Assembly (NCBI RefSeq): GCF_032814565.1
Contig: NZ_CP136521.1
Coordinates: forward strand, 372,001 to 436,000
Direction of reading: 5' to 3'
DNA length: 64,000 nt
From: Hwangdonia lutea
GTDB lineage: Bacteria > Bacteroidota > Bacteroidia > Flavobacteriales > Flavobacteriaceae
The notes under the pieces: model-generated
What the model saw: only the letters and a program-made list of their open reading frames with translations
What the model was told of the DNA's origin: nothing
Database searches by the model: none
Position numbers and translations under genes: made by a program
Part shown: piece after piece, positions 8,426 to 17,022 of the stretch
Numbering within the stretch: the stretch's first letter is position 1
Layout of the letters: each line of letters opens with the position of its first letter

Positions 8426-9559
8426 TTAGTTTTTTAATTTTTCTTTAACCTCTTTTATCACATTTAACCATCGCAAACCAAACGTTTTATCAGGTTCTAA
8501 ATAATTTCCTTCTGCCCATTCATTCCATGATTTAACAACTACAAATTGAGGGTTTTCTGGATTGTTTTGCAATTCCTTTACAGCAGCTTCAAGGTGTGTT
8601 TTCCAAGCAGAAGGTGTTGCATTTTTAAATACCAATGATTTTTTTCCGCTCCTAGCTGAATTATCCCAATTTGGAAATACACAAGGTATATATTTTTTGT
8701 TGAGAAACTTCACATTGAAATTTGAAACACCTTTAGCATAATCAAAAATAAGTGGTTTTTTTCGTTCACCTATACTACGTGATGGCCAAAGTAAACTTTT
8801 CAATTTAGATTCAACTTTACCGAAAAAGCTTTTACTAGGAAAAAATGATGGTTCCTTATATCTCATTTTAAAAAACACATCTAAACCAACTTGACCATCT
8901 ACATTTTTATTATTCAGCTTTAAATCATTATCGCTTGTTGCAGTAGACACTAAGTAAATGCCATTAAAACCAGCCTTAATTGCTAAACTATTAAACACTT
9001 TAATAAATACATCTAAATCTGGAATATCGTTTAGTTTATAAACATGAAACATGGGCTTATTATCTAAAACTATATACCTAGAATCTTTAAAAAATGGCAA
9101 TAAATAATTAAAATATGCCTCATAATCCTTTTCGCCATTATAGGTTTGTTCTATCAACACCTCAGGATTATCTAAACCATGCCAAATACCTTTCCAAGTT
9201 TCGTTAGCCCAACAAAAGCAGAAGGGAATATCAATACTTTTGTTTTCCAGCATTTTTTCTGCGGGTTTTTCTAAAAGCATTTTACCATTACCAAACCAAT
9301 ATTGATAATAAATAAAACCATCAACACCATTTGCTAGTGCTAATTCTGATTGTTTCTCTTGAATCTTGGGTTGTTTTAATAAATCATAATATCCTAATTC
9401 TCCAGGTGTTATTGGTTGATAATGATTTTTAAATAATGGTTTTGCTTTTTTTACGTTTGTCCACTCGGTGAAACCTTTTCCCCACCACTTGTCATTCTCA
9501 GGAATAGGGTGAAACTGTGGGAGATAGTAGGCTAAAAATTTAATTTCAGGTTTGCTCAT
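8426..9559 (-). CDS. WbsX-like (GH99-related) polysaccharide biosynthesis protein
   Basis: The 377-residue protein opens with KFLAYYLPQFHPIPEND, then WWGKGFTEWTNV, GFIYYQYWFGNG near 81, FCFCWANETW near 113 and VKSWNEWAEGNYLEPD near 340. These are the hallmark blocks of the WbsX family, which shares a TIM-barrel fold with GH99 endo-mannosidases and is often found in O-antigen and capsule loci. Whether it cleaves, transfers or remodels glycan is not established. There is no signal peptide, so it is probably cytoplasmic. It sits in the middle of the GT2 genes with almost no spacing. Confidence 0.85.
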   Translation of the reverse strand: MSKPEIKFLAYYLPQFHPIPENDKWWGKGFTEWTNVKKAKPLFKNHYQPITPGELGYYDLLKQPKIQEKQSELALANGVDGFIYYQYWFGNGKMLLEKPAEKMLENKSIDIPFCFCWANETWKGIWHGLDNPEVLIEQTYNGEKDYEAYFNYLLPFFKDSRYIVLDNKPMFHVYKLNDIPDLDVFIKVFNSLAIKAGFNGIYLVSTATSDNDLKLNNKNVDGQVGLDVFFKMRYKEPSFFPSKSFFGKVESKLKSLLWPSRSIGERKKPLIFDYAKGVSNFNVKFLNKKYIPCVFPNWDNSARSGKKSLVFKNATPSAWKTHLEAAVKELQNNPENPQFVVVKSWNEWAEGNYLEPDKTFGLRWLNVIKEVKEKLKN

Positions 9560-9573
9560 CTAGTAGGCTTAAT

Positions 9574-10410
9574 TCACTTATTACTTTTAAAAATTGTAAA
9601 ACCAAAAAACTTTTTTAAAAACATATTAATTACAAATTTTTCACTTTTTAATTTTTCATCATAATTCTTCTTTACTCTTTCTGTTTCTCTCAGTAAAGCA
9701 TTAAAAGAGCCTAATTGTTTAACAAAAAAATCGGTGTGTTTTACGCTCAAATATTCTTCCGTCTCTTTTGTTTTTTGAGCATCCATTGCTTTAAGCATTG
9801 AAACCTCTTTAACTCTATAATAAAACTGAACAGATTCAATTTTTTTTACTAACCCTCCATTTTTTAACAATGAAATCCAAAACTCCCAATCTTCCCATCC
9901 ATGAATCATATTAACATCAAAACCTCCTACTGTTTCCCAATCTATTTTTCTAAATAGAGCTGAACAAAAAATTACGTTTGTTCGACTGAGGTTATCCAAT
10001 GAAAACTCCGGGAGCTTCCATAATTCAACAGAATCCCCAAACTTTTTTGCTTCGCAATAAACTACTTTTATTTCCTTATTCTCTTGAAATGCTTGATATG
10101 CCAACTCAAGATAATTTTCTCCAATTTTATCATCGGCATCTAGAGGTAAGATAAACTCACTTTCAGCTTTTTTAACACCTAAGTTTCTAGCACTACTTAA
10201 GCCTCTATTATCCTGAAAAATATATTTAAATCTTGAATCCTTTTTAATCCATTCATTTGAAACAACCTCAGTAGTATCTGTACTTCCATCATTAACTATA
10301 ATGCATTCCCAATCAGTGAATGATTGATTTAACACAGATTGCAACGCCTCATCAAGATATTTTGCTTGATTGTAACAAGGTACTATAACAGATATTAAAT
10401 AATTTGACAT
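9574..10410 (-). CDS. family 2 glycosyltransferase
   Basis: This 278-residue GT-A protein has LISVIVPCYNQAKYLDEAL at residues 5-23, ECIIVNDGSTDTT near 35, FILPLDADDKIGENYLE near 90 (acidic metal site) and IHGWEDWEFWISLL near 169 (ED motif). The C-terminal 60 residues are charged and probably helical. It shares domain layout and motif spacing with the gene at 7589-8425. It lies 14 bases from the WbsX gene and 8 bases from the upstream GT2 gene in the same operon. Confidence 0.85.
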   Translation of the reverse strand: MSNYLISVIVPCYNQAKYLDEALQSVLNQSFTDWECIIVNDGSTDTTEVVSNEWIKKDSRFKYIFQDNRGLSSARNLGVKKAESEFILPLDADDKIGENYLELAYQAFQENKEIKVVYCEAKKFGDSVELWKLPEFSLDNLSRTNVIFCSALFRKIDWETVGGFDVNMIHGWEDWEFWISLLKNGGLVKKIESVQFYYRVKEVSMLKAMDAQKTKETEEYLSVKHTDFFVKQLGSFNALLRETERVKKNYDEKLKSEKFVINMFLKKFFGFTIFKSNK

Positions 10411-10418
10411 ACTACAAG

Positions 10419-11327
10419 CTATATTCTACCAACTATTAGTAATAGTAAACTTTTAAATTTAATTTCAAATTTATGAAATGGATTCGCAAAAAAAGATTTT
10501 CCTAAAAAATAAAACTTTGCATGATGTTTTTTAGAAAATTTTAATTTCTCGAATCGACTTAAATAATAATTAGAACGATATTTACTCATGTACTTTTTTG
10601 AGAAATTATCAATTTCTAATTTCTGTTTCTTTCTACGCCGATAGGCTTTATTAATTGCGTAAAAATGCCAGTATTCAGCTTTATAAGTATTATTATTATT
10701 GGAAATACTATTTTCATTTATTCTATATAAATACAAAGATTCATTTATAAATCGATGCGCTCCTTGTTCTTCAATTTTATAGTATAAATCCTGGTCTACA
10801 GCTCTTTTCATTAAAGGATCTATTTCTTCGGTTTTTTTGTAAGCAGAATTTTTAAAAGATGCAAAAGCTGTAAAAGCTCCCTTTCCATAAGTTAGATACG
10901 ATTTTCCATCAGAGATTTTACTTCCAATGCTTCCTTTTTTAATAATATTAAGTTGTAAATCAACAAGATCAAACTTTGAGGTAATTATAGATGCGTTCTG
11001 AAATTCCTTATGAGCCGAAATCATTACCTCTAAAGCATTTGGCTCAATAGTATCATCTGGATCTAGAAAACCAAGTATTTCACCATGTGCTAATTGTGCA
11101 CATTTTCTTTTTGTATACCCACAGCCTCTATTTTCTTGATTTTGAAATAACTTAAAACGTTTATCATTACTAATTAATTGCTCAATAATACTTACAGAAT
11201 CATCAGTTGAACCATCATCAACCAAAATGACTTCAAAATTTTGATATGTTTGATTTACTATACTTTGATAACAATCATTAAAAAAATGACCATTATTGTA
11301 ATTTGCTATAAGAATAGAAAATAACAT
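10419..11327 (-). CDS. family 2 glycosyltransferase
   Basis: This 302-residue GT-A protein has FSILIANYNNGHFFNDCY near the start, EVILVDDGSTDDS near 32 and ILGFLDPDDTIEPNAL near 85. Its second half is basic and Tyr/Lys-rich. The 65-base gap upstream, between this gene and the GT4 gene, is one of the longer gaps inside the glycan operon, and I see no clear terminator in it. It should transfer a sugar during repeat-unit assembly. Confidence 0.83.
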   Translation of the reverse strand: MLFSILIANYNNGHFFNDCYQSIVNQTYQNFEVILVDDGSTDDSVSIIEQLISNDKRFKLFQNQENRGCGYTKRKCAQLAHGEILGFLDPDDTIEPNALEVMISAHKEFQNASIITSKFDLVDLQLNIIKKGSIGSKISDGKSYLTYGKGAFTAFASFKNSAYKKTEEIDPLMKRAVDQDLYYKIEEQGAHRFINESLYLYRINENSISNNNNTYKAEYWHFYAINKAYRRRKKQKLEIDNFSKKYMSKYRSNYYLSRFEKLKFSKKHHAKFYFLGKSFFANPFHKFEIKFKSLLLLIVGRI

Positions 11328-11392
11328 GATTCTTTTTTAATTGAACAATATGGTTGGTTTATATAATTTGATTTACGAAAATTCAATAAATA

Positions 11393-12505
11393 TTAAACAA
11401 CTTTTTCTAAAATATTTTGCAAGTTATTAATATGCCTATCTAAACTAAAATTTTCCATAATATTTAACTTTCCTGACTTCCCAAGTTTTTTTGCGAAATT
11501 TAAATCATCTAAAACTTGCAACATATGCATACTCATAGTTTCTATATCGTGTTCTTCACTAAGTAGTCCTGTAGTTTTGTGCTCAACAACATCAGGAATT
11601 CCAGCATGATATGTTGAAATAACTGGCAAACCTGCTGCACTTGCTTCTAAAACTGCTAAAGGTGTTCCTTCCATATCACCATTAGCAGCAGTAATTGAAT
11701 GCTGTACAAAAGCTCTAGAATCTTTAAGTATAGCTCTATATTCTTCTGGACTAATTATTCCCAAAAGCTTTACGTTATTCTCTAAATCATAATATCTTAT
11801 AAGATTTGAAACACTATTATATAACACACCATCACCTGCAAACAACAATAGTGCGTCTGGGTGCTTTGAAACAACCCCTTTAAAGGCTAATAGTGTATAG
11901 TAAGGTGCCTTTTTATCTGTAAATCTTCCTATTGCTATTAATTGTTTTTTTGAAAACCTAGATTCTATTTCTAAAAACTCTGGCTGAGGTCCATAAACAT
12001 TATATACGAGCTTATTTTGAGGGCAACCAAGTTCTAATAACATCTCCTCCATTTTTTTGGATACTACAATCACTTTTTTAGATAATTGAAAAACTTCTTT
12101 ATATTTCCCACAATCTTCAACTATAGTATTAATACTAGCATCATACCCATGAAAATGAACTACAATAGGCAAACAAGACTCTTTAAGAATTTTTCTTAAA
12201 GAATGCGCATGAGTGCCATATTCTACTAAAACAACATCTACCCTATTAGTTTTCAAACTATATAATAACTTCTGTTTCCAGATATAAGTTGAAGACTTAC
12301 TTGTTAATTTTGTATAAATCTTAAGTATAAACCTTTTATGGAAAGGCATTTTATTTTGCTCATGTTCTAAACGGAGCCCATAACCAGTACCGTAATAATA
12401 AAAAATATTACCATTTAAATATTTTTTATGTGCATGAATAAAAGTTTCAGAGTACGGATTTTTACTTGGGGAAAATAGGGCTATATTGATTTTTTTTGAA
12501 CTCAT
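11393..12505 (-). CDS. GT4 glycosyltransferase (group 1)
   Basis: This 370-residue GT-B enzyme has a clear C-terminal GT4 domain: LIAIGRFTDKKAPYYTLLAF near 190, LLFAGDGVLYNSV near 220, NVKLLGIISPEEY near 243, and EGTPLAVLEASAAGLPVIST near 280, the E-x7-E donor-binding region. It then has EHKTTGLLSEEHDIETM near 308. The N-terminal acceptor domain includes PIVVHFHGYDAS near 114. Its start overlaps the upstream methyltransferase stop by four bases (ATGA). It is a retaining transferase by family. Confidence 0.88.
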   Translation of the reverse strand: MSSKKINIALFSPSKNPYSETFIHAHKKYLNGNIFYYYGTGYGLRLEHEQNKMPFHKRFILKIYTKLTSKSSTYIWKQKLLYSLKTNRVDVVLVEYGTHAHSLRKILKESCLPIVVHFHGYDASINTIVEDCGKYKEVFQLSKKVIVVSKKMEEMLLELGCPQNKLVYNVYGPQPEFLEIESRFSKKQLIAIGRFTDKKAPYYTLLAFKGVVSKHPDALLLFAGDGVLYNSVSNLIRYYDLENNVKLLGIISPEEYRAILKDSRAFVQHSITAANGDMEGTPLAVLEASAAGLPVISTYHAGIPDVVEHKTTGLLSEEHDIETMSMHMLQVLDDLNFAKKLGKSGKLNIMENFSLDRHINNLQNILEKVV

Positions 12506-13203
12506 TTTTTAGCTATACCATATAAACCTGTTATCATTTGTCCTTCTTTGAACCTAACTGCCTCTAGGTTGTCTTTTTTTATAAGATACTTCATTACAGG
12601 CTTGAGTATTATAGAAAAAACCTTTCTTTTGCGAGAAGACATAGCACTTCGTCGAACCCATAAGCCAAGCATTTGAGCCATTGAGGCATGCCATCCTCCT
12701 GTAGCTTTTATTTCGATATTTGAAAAACCTGAATTTTTTAAATGACGCTCTAGTGAAAATGGGGTATAACGGTACTCATCATTAGGCACCTCATGTAAAT
12801 TCCACAAAAAAGGAACAGTAAAAAAGAATATTCCCTCTGGCTTTAATATTCTAAACACTTCTTTTAGTACTATTTCTGGTTCAGGGCAATGCTCTAAAAC
12901 CTCTGTTCCAAAAGCACAATTAAAACTATCATTTTCAAAGGGCATACGTGTTCCATTCCATGTGATATCGGGTTTTATAGCCATATCATACGTTAGCGCA
13001 TTTTCTATATCCAATCCAACATAATTTTTAACTTTTGAGTTTTCTAGAATGTACTTTTTATATGGCATTTTTCCACAACCTATGTCCAAAAGATTCCCTT
13101 TAAAATTTGAAAGACTAGAATTTAGTGCAGATAAAATAGCCTTTCTAATAATGTAACGGTCAATATTTTCATTCGAAAATGGTATGTCTGTGAAATATTT
13201 CAT
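12502..13203 (-). CDS. class I SAM-dependent methyltransferase
   Basis: This 233-residue protein has LLDIGCGKMPYKKYI near 39 (SAM loop), YVGLDIENALTYD near 61, FGTEVLEHCPEPEIVLKEVF near 99 and LKPEGIFFFTVPFLWNLHE near 121. This is the Methyltransf_11 pattern. The conserved block around VPNDEYRYTPFSL is often seen in cell-surface sugar methyltransferases. It overlaps both neighbours by a few bases, so it is translationally coupled in the glycan operon. The substrate is unknown. Confidence 0.8.
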   Translation of the reverse strand: MKYFTDIPFSNENIDRYIIRKAILSALNSSLSNFKGNLLDIGCGKMPYKKYILENSKVKNYVGLDIENALTYDMAIKPDITWNGTRMPFENDSFNCAFGTEVLEHCPEPEIVLKEVFRILKPEGIFFFTVPFLWNLHEVPNDEYRYTPFSLERHLKNSGFSNIEIKATGGWHASMAQMLGLWVRRSAMSSRKRKVFSIILKPVMKYLIKKDNLEAVRFKEGQMITGLYGIAKK

Positions 13204-14105
13204 TATTCTACTTTTTCAAATACTGCAAGAATATTTCGGCCTTTAACATATTTACAAAGAATCTTTTTTAATATATTAGGCATTACTTGATGACTAATTC
13301 GTATTACGAATCTAGTTAAAAAATTAGCGTTTTTTAATTGAACATTCAAAAAATCCGTATAAGCAACATTCAATGGCTCAAACTCTAGAGAAACTAACAT
13401 TATAGGAAAAATTTGTTCTAAGTATTTTAATGCTTTCTTATTCCATAATCCTGCATGATGTGGAGGCAAATTTAATGTGTGGTATTTATCATTAACAAAC
13501 AAGTATGGGTTATTATTTGGTACTCCAATAATTAATTTACCATTTTCTTTTAATAGTTTTATTGATGATGCGATAAAGCTATTTACATCAGTAATATGTT
13601 CTAAAACTTGAAAACAACAGACTATGGAATATGAATTTGCATTTATTGAAACTTCATCGTTAATTAATCTTTCCTTAACATTCAATCCATTTTGTATACA
13701 CTGTTTAACCGCGAATGGGTTTAACTCCAATCCTTTGCCTTTAATATTCTCTAATTTAATACGGTTTAAAAATGCACCAAAACCGGAACCTATTTCTAAA
13801 ACTGAATCGTTAGATTTCAAATATTTCAGAGCAACCCCATGCTCCCAACGCACAGAATAATAATTCGTTCTGTTTAATGACAAATCTACATAAAACGCTG
13901 CATCTCCTATACAGGAAAAAGGGTAATAAAAACGATATCCCGAATCTACGCACTCATAAAGATCAACCAAATCTGATTTAAAAAATCTTTCAACATTAAT
14001 ACCCATTTTGGAATAATCGTTACAAATGCGAGTAACTGAAAAACTGCAATGCTTTATAACATTACTGCTATTTGTTAAAGGACTTAATGGTACAATTAAA
14101 TTCAT
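13203..14105 (-). CDS. class I SAM-dependent methyltransferase
   Basis: This 300-residue protein has about 100 residues before the methyltransferase core, including FYYPFSCIGDAAFY, which resembles an accessory N-terminal part. The core follows: VLEIGSGFGAFLNRIK near 99, GKGLELNPFAVKQC near 118, CFQVLEHITDVNSFI near 158 and NGKLIIGVPNNNPY near 183. It is a Methyltransf_23-like enzyme. One base overlaps with the next gene. The likely role is sugar methylation in the glycan locus, without a substrate assignment. Confidence 0.78.
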   Translation of the reverse strand: MNLIVPLSPLTNSSNVIKHCSFSVTRICNDYSKMGINVERFFKSDLVDLYECVDSGYRFYYPFSCIGDAAFYVDLSLNRTNYYSVRWEHGVALKYLKSNDSVLEIGSGFGAFLNRIKLENIKGKGLELNPFAVKQCIQNGLNVKERLINDEVSINANSYSIVCCFQVLEHITDVNSFIASSIKLLKENGKLIIGVPNNNPYLFVNDKYHTLNLPPHHAGLWNKKALKYLEQIFPIMLVSLEFEPLNVAYTDFLNVQLKNANFLTRFVIRISHQVMPNILKKILCKYVKGRNILAVFEKVE

Positions 14106-14108
14106 ATT

Positions 14109-14870
14109 CTACATCTTTACTCCTATACGACAAGTATAATCCACTCGACTTAAAAAAAGTTTTATATTATTTTCTTTCAAATACTCATCAACAGCTTTCT
14201 TACATCCCGACCAGTGTCCATAATCATCAATAATAATAATACCTCCCTTAACAATATTAGGAAACAAATGAATCATCTCATGTTTTGTAGATTCATACCA
14301 ATCAGTATCCAATCTGAGTACAGCAATTTTATCCGGAGTATTGGAATCAGGAATAGTCTCCTCAACTTTTCCTTTTATAAAATGAAGTTTTTCTATTGGG
14401 TAATTAATTGAAAAAACATTCTTTTTAACTTCCTCCAACGATGAAAAGCACCAATTACCATTACTATCTTGATAAATCTCTTTAGCTGAATCTCCTTTAA
14501 CTGATAAATCGATATCTTTTGGCTCAGTCATACCCTCAAACGTATCATACAAATATATATCTCTAATATTCTTTAAGTTATTCATGGTGTGAAGAACAGC
14601 CATGATACTTCCACCTTTCCAAACTCCACATTCAACTATAGCTCCATTAATATTGTTATTCACTACGTAATTTAAAGCTCTAATAAGAGACACTATACGC
14701 TCTGAACTCGTCATTGTAAACTCAGCAGTAATATCAACTATTTTATTTTCAAAATCAGAATAATCAAGTTCTTTGTTGGGATTAATTTCTGTTTTTGAAC
14801 TCTGTGGTTTTCTAAAAATATTTTTTATTTTCGATTTGAGCATTAATATTAAATTTTTTTTGCTGTCCAT
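14109..14870 (-). CDS. TylF/MycF-family O-methyltransferase
   Basis: This 253-residue protein has IVECGVWKGGSIMAVLH near 78, IYLYDTFEGMTEPKDID near 101, VLRLDTDWYESTKHEM near 181 and GGIIIIDDYGHWSGCKKAV near 209. These blocks are diagnostic of the TylF/MycF family of metal-dependent macrocin-type sugar O-methyltransferases, with acidic residues in DTDW and DDYGHW as metal ligands. The longest frame starts inside the end of the ABC ATPase gene; an internal ATG near 14843 starts just after that stop and may be the true start. Being directly after the exporter genes, it may cap or decorate the chain. Confidence 0.88.
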   Translation of the reverse strand: MDSKKNLILMLKSKIKNIFRKPQSSKTEINPNKELDYSDFENKIVDITAEFTMTSSERIVSLIRALNYVVNNNINGAIVECGVWKGGSIMAVLHTMNNLKNIRDIYLYDTFEGMTEPKDIDLSVKGDSAKEIYQDSNGNWCFSSLEEVKKNVFSINYPIEKLHFIKGKVEETIPDSNTPDKIAVLRLDTDWYESTKHEMIHLFPNIVKGGIIIIDDYGHWSGCKKAVDEYLKENNIKLFLSRVDYTCRIGVKM

Positions 14871-16117
14871 TCTGAATCCTCAATATATTTACAAGTTCCA
14901 CGTTCCCATGAATAATCATTTCGATTATTCTCAACCATTTCAATTTTGAAATTACATGTGGAATCTATATAATCGTATTTTTCTTTAGTTTTTGAATTAG
15001 AAAGATAAACTCTTAAAGAATAATTCCCCACGTAGAGCCTTGATTTGCTTAGTAAGCAACTAAATAAATAATCGCCTTTATCTCTTACTATATTTTCTTC
15101 AGAATCTATTTGCCACAAATGAGTAATAGGTATTTGAAGTTCATCTATAATTTGAAATGATAAAGCTAGATTTTCTAATTTCTCTGGTAAGTTAATTTTA
15201 AAGTTAATTTTTAATGCTTTACCAAACTCATGAGTATTACCAGGTAAACTTGTATGTACTTTAATAAATGTAATTATTGGCGTAATGATTATATTTTTAT
15301 TACAATATTCAAATTCATCGCTTGTACCTTTTAAATATTCTTTAATTGCTAATTTTGTGTTTCCTGTATAAAAGATACTTCCATTATTTAGTACTATAAC
15401 ACGATCCGTTAATAGCGATATTGCATTCATATCATGACTTACAAACAACACAGTTCGTCCCTCTCCTTTGCTAATATCTTGCATTTTACCAATAGCCTTT
15501 TTCTGGAATTCTGCGTCTCCAACTGCCAAAACCTCATCTATTACCAAAATATCAGGTTCTAAAAAAGCCGCTACGGCAAATGCTAAGCGCACCGTCATAC
15601 CACTGGAATATCTTTTTACAGGTGTATCAATATAACGTTGACATCCAGAAAAATCTATAATTTCATCAATTTTAGAACGAATTTCTGCCTTAGTCATTCC
15701 TAATATAGCACCATTTAGATAAATGTTTTCTCGTCCAGTCATTTCTGGGTGAAAACCAGTACCTACTTCTAATAATGAGGCGATGCGTCCTTTAGTCTTA
15801 ATCTCTCCAGTGGTTGGACTTGTAACTCTAGACAATATTTTTAACAGCGTGGACTTTCCTGCACCATTTTTTCCAATAATACCAAGTACTTCGCCTTGTT
15901 TGACCTCAAAATTAATATCCTTTAAAGCCCAAACATAGTCACTTTCACCTTTTATACTCCTATCATTAGTTTCGCCAATTTTTAAAAAGGGATCATCTTT
16001 TCCACGTACCTTGTGCCACCAACGGTTTAAATCGTGACTAATGGTTCCTGTACCAACTAAACCCAATCGGTATTGTTTGCTTATATTTTCAGCTTTTAAT
16101 ATAATATCACTCATCAT
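14849..16117 (-). CDS. wzt: polysaccharide ABC exporter ATPase with substrate-binding C-terminal domain (Wzt-like)
   Basis: The 422 residues split into an ABC domain and a beta-rich C-terminal domain. The ABC part has GIIGKNGAGKSTLLK near 81 (Walker A), RYSSGMTVRLAFAVAA near 168 (signature), LVIDEVLAVGD near 192 (Walker B) and LFVSHD near 222. Residues 270-422 look like the Wzt carbohydrate-binding domain that recognises the finished chain end before export. The start shares a base with the permease stop. A chain-recognition exporter plus nearby methyltransferases fits the known model in which a terminal methyl group stops chain growth, but that is inference here. Confidence 0.9.
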   Translation of the reverse strand: MMSDIILKAENISKQYRLGLVGTGTISHDLNRWWHKVRGKDDPFLKIGETNDRSIKGESDYVWALKDINFEVKQGEVLGIIGKNGAGKSTLLKILSRVTSPTTGEIKTKGRIASLLEVGTGFHPEMTGRENIYLNGAILGMTKAEIRSKIDEIIDFSGCQRYIDTPVKRYSSGMTVRLAFAVAAFLEPDILVIDEVLAVGDAEFQKKAIGKMQDISKGEGRTVLFVSHDMNAISLLTDRVIVLNNGSIFYTGNTKLAIKEYLKGTSDEFEYCNKNIIITPIITFIKVHTSLPGNTHEFGKALKINFKINLPEKLENLALSFQIIDELQIPITHLWQIDSEENIVRDKGDYLFSCLLSKSRLYVGNYSLRVYLSNSKTKEKYDYIDSTCNFKIEMVENNRNDYSWERGTCKYIEDSEWTAKKI

Positions 16118-16983
16118 TAAACCGTATCTATAAAGCTTTTTTCCGTTTTATTAAAAATAATCAATCCAAATATGAAAACGATAAAACTAATAATCAAAGT
16201 ATATAAAAAACCTGTCAAACTGAAGCTTCCTGTATTTAACAATATATATCGAAATCCTTCAATAATTTGAGTTAAAGGATTATATTCTACAAAAGGAACG
16301 ACCCAATCAGGAAATTTTAATTTGGCTTCAGATACTGGATAAGGCACTGCAGAAACATACATTAATAACTGTACTCCAAAACCGACCAATACTGTTAAAT
16401 CTTTATATTTGGTTGTGAAAGAAGAAATTATCATTCCTAAACCTAAGCCTAATAAGGCCATCATTAAAACATAAATTGGGAAAAGTATTATTTCACTATT
16501 AATACTTACCAAACTACCTTGAAAGGCATAATAAGCATAGAAACAAAAAAAAATGCATAATTGTATTCCAAACTTCAATAAATTGGAAATTACAACTGAC
16601 AACGGTACTATAACCCGAGGAAAATATACCTTACCAAAAATTCCAGCATTTGAAGAAAAGGTATTTGAAGTACCTGTTAAGCACAGTTTAAAATAATTCC
16701 ATGCCGTAATGCCTGCTAAATTGAATAAAAACGGTGGGACACTTCCTGTTTGAATCTGACCTAGATTATTAAAAATAAGCGTAAATATGACTGAGGTAAA
16801 CAAGGGTTGAATAACATACCATAAGGGTCCTAAGATGGTTTGCTTATATACTGTTACAATATCTCTTTTAACAAACAACAATAACAAATCGCGATATCTC
16901 CAAATTTCCTTGAAGTTAAGATCTATTAATTTGTGTTTTGAAGATATTGTATATAACCAATTATCGTCTTTGGTAGTATTCAA
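16117..16983 (-). CDS. wzm: polysaccharide ABC exporter permease (Wzm-like)
   Basis: This 288-residue protein is of the ABC-2 permease type. It has an amphipathic N-terminus (IWRYRDLLLLFVKRDIVTVY) and about six hydrophobic segments starting near residues 50, 65, 120, 155, 190 and 260. The blocks LGPLWYVIQPLF near 50 and NPLTQIIEGFRYILL near 228 are typical of O-antigen exporters. It should flip undecaprenyl-linked glycan across the inner membrane with the ATPase encoded just downstream. It begins 39 bases after the tyrosine kinase gene. Confidence 0.92.
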   Translation of the reverse strand: MNTTKDDNWLYTISSKHKLIDLNFKEIWRYRDLLLLFVKRDIVTVYKQTILGPLWYVIQPLFTSVIFTLIFNNLGQIQTGSVPPFLFNLAGITAWNYFKLCLTGTSNTFSSNAGIFGKVYFPRVIVPLSVVISNLLKFGIQLCIFFCFYAYYAFQGSLVSINSEIILFPIYVLMMALLGLGLGMIISSFTTKYKDLTVLVGFGVQLLMYVSAVPYPVSEAKLKFPDWVVPFVEYNPLTQIIEGFRYILLNTGSFSLTGFLYTLIISFIVFIFGLIIFNKTEKSFIDTV

Positions 16984-17022
16984 TTTTTAATTTTTTAGTT
17001 TTTCTTATGGTTGAATTGCTTT

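Noticed and set aside
8426-9559. Exported glycoside hydrolase
   Set aside because: No signal peptide, and the context is purely biosynthetic. The WbsX family fits better.
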